This document shows positions 63,940 to 64,000 of a DNA stretch of 64,000 bases, in pieces. Every line of letters begins with the position of its first letter. Positions within the stretch are counted from its first letter, which is position 1. Under the pieces are notes generated by a model. It was not told where the DNA came from, made no database searches, and was given only the letters and a program-made list of their open reading frames with translations. The translations under genes and the position numbers were made by a program. This DNA is from Rotaria socialis (taxonomy: Eukaryota > Rotifera > Eurotatoria > Philodinida > Philodinidae), in assembly GCA_905331475.1 (NCBI GenBank), contig CAJNYU010004581.1, forward strand, positions 310,001-374,000. The letters are read 5' to 3'.

Positions 63940-64000
63940 GTAAGATATTTAAATCCATAATTAAATTAGTAAAATTATTTGTCTATATGTAGATTTACTA

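Overview
The window is intron-rich, AT-rich animal nuclear DNA. Its genes are metazoan: a Rel/NF-kB factor, an FHOD formin, DENND11, VWA3, a FoxQ2-like factor, a FUT10/11-type fucosyltransferase and cytosolic CARS. Most introns are about 50-70 bp with clean GT..AG ends. Compact introns, tandem gene copies, several genes that look horizontally acquired and many small DNA transposons fit a bdelloid rotifer (Adineta/Rotaria-like) best. That assignment is inference; another compact invertebrate genome is possible. I rebuilt the multi-exon genes by hand, and splice phases were checked exon by exon.

Left part (1-9.4 kb, minus strand): the 5' part of a Rel-homology gene (runs off the left edge), then two tandem copies of mitochondrial D-lactate dehydrogenase (LDHD). 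Both code for 481 aa from 11 exons. They share a 669-bp block that is identical even in introns. Copy A also carries an assembly scar: an N flanked by two identical 222-bp blocks. Copy B has a 1.1-kb insert in intron 7 with a large inverted repeat.

Centre (10-32.9 kb, minus strand): a complete 23-exon FHOD formin with a one-base frame slip in its FH1 C-run and a hAT-like MITE in an intron; DENND11; a TIM-barrel sugar-isomerase-like gene of bacterial/fungal type; and a SAM-domain very large GTPase (GVIN/URGCP-like) of 1836 aa with most of its coding in one exon.

33-36.8 kb is gene-free and repeat-rich: a foldback element with nested palindromes, a 56-bp tandem repeat, and a second hAT-like element with a perfect 8-bp target duplication.

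Right part: CARS (minus), a FUT10/11-like fucosyltransferase (minus), a small Tyr/Pro/Gln-rich protein (plus), a FoxQ2-like factor (minus), an aldo-keto reductase (plus), an intronless EgtB-EgtD fusion for ergothioneine synthesis (plus; domain order opposite to fungal Egt1), a SOCS-box gene with a one-base slip in an A-run (minus), mitochondrial acyl carrier protein (minus), and the 5' 20 exons of a VWA3-type gene (plus, runs off the right edge). ACP and VWA3 are head to head across 347 bp.

The genes do not form one pathway. The EgtB-EgtD fusion and the tandem LDHD genes fit stress and metabolite-detoxification biology; the Rel factor, the large GTPase and the SOCS-box protein are plausible innate-signalling components.
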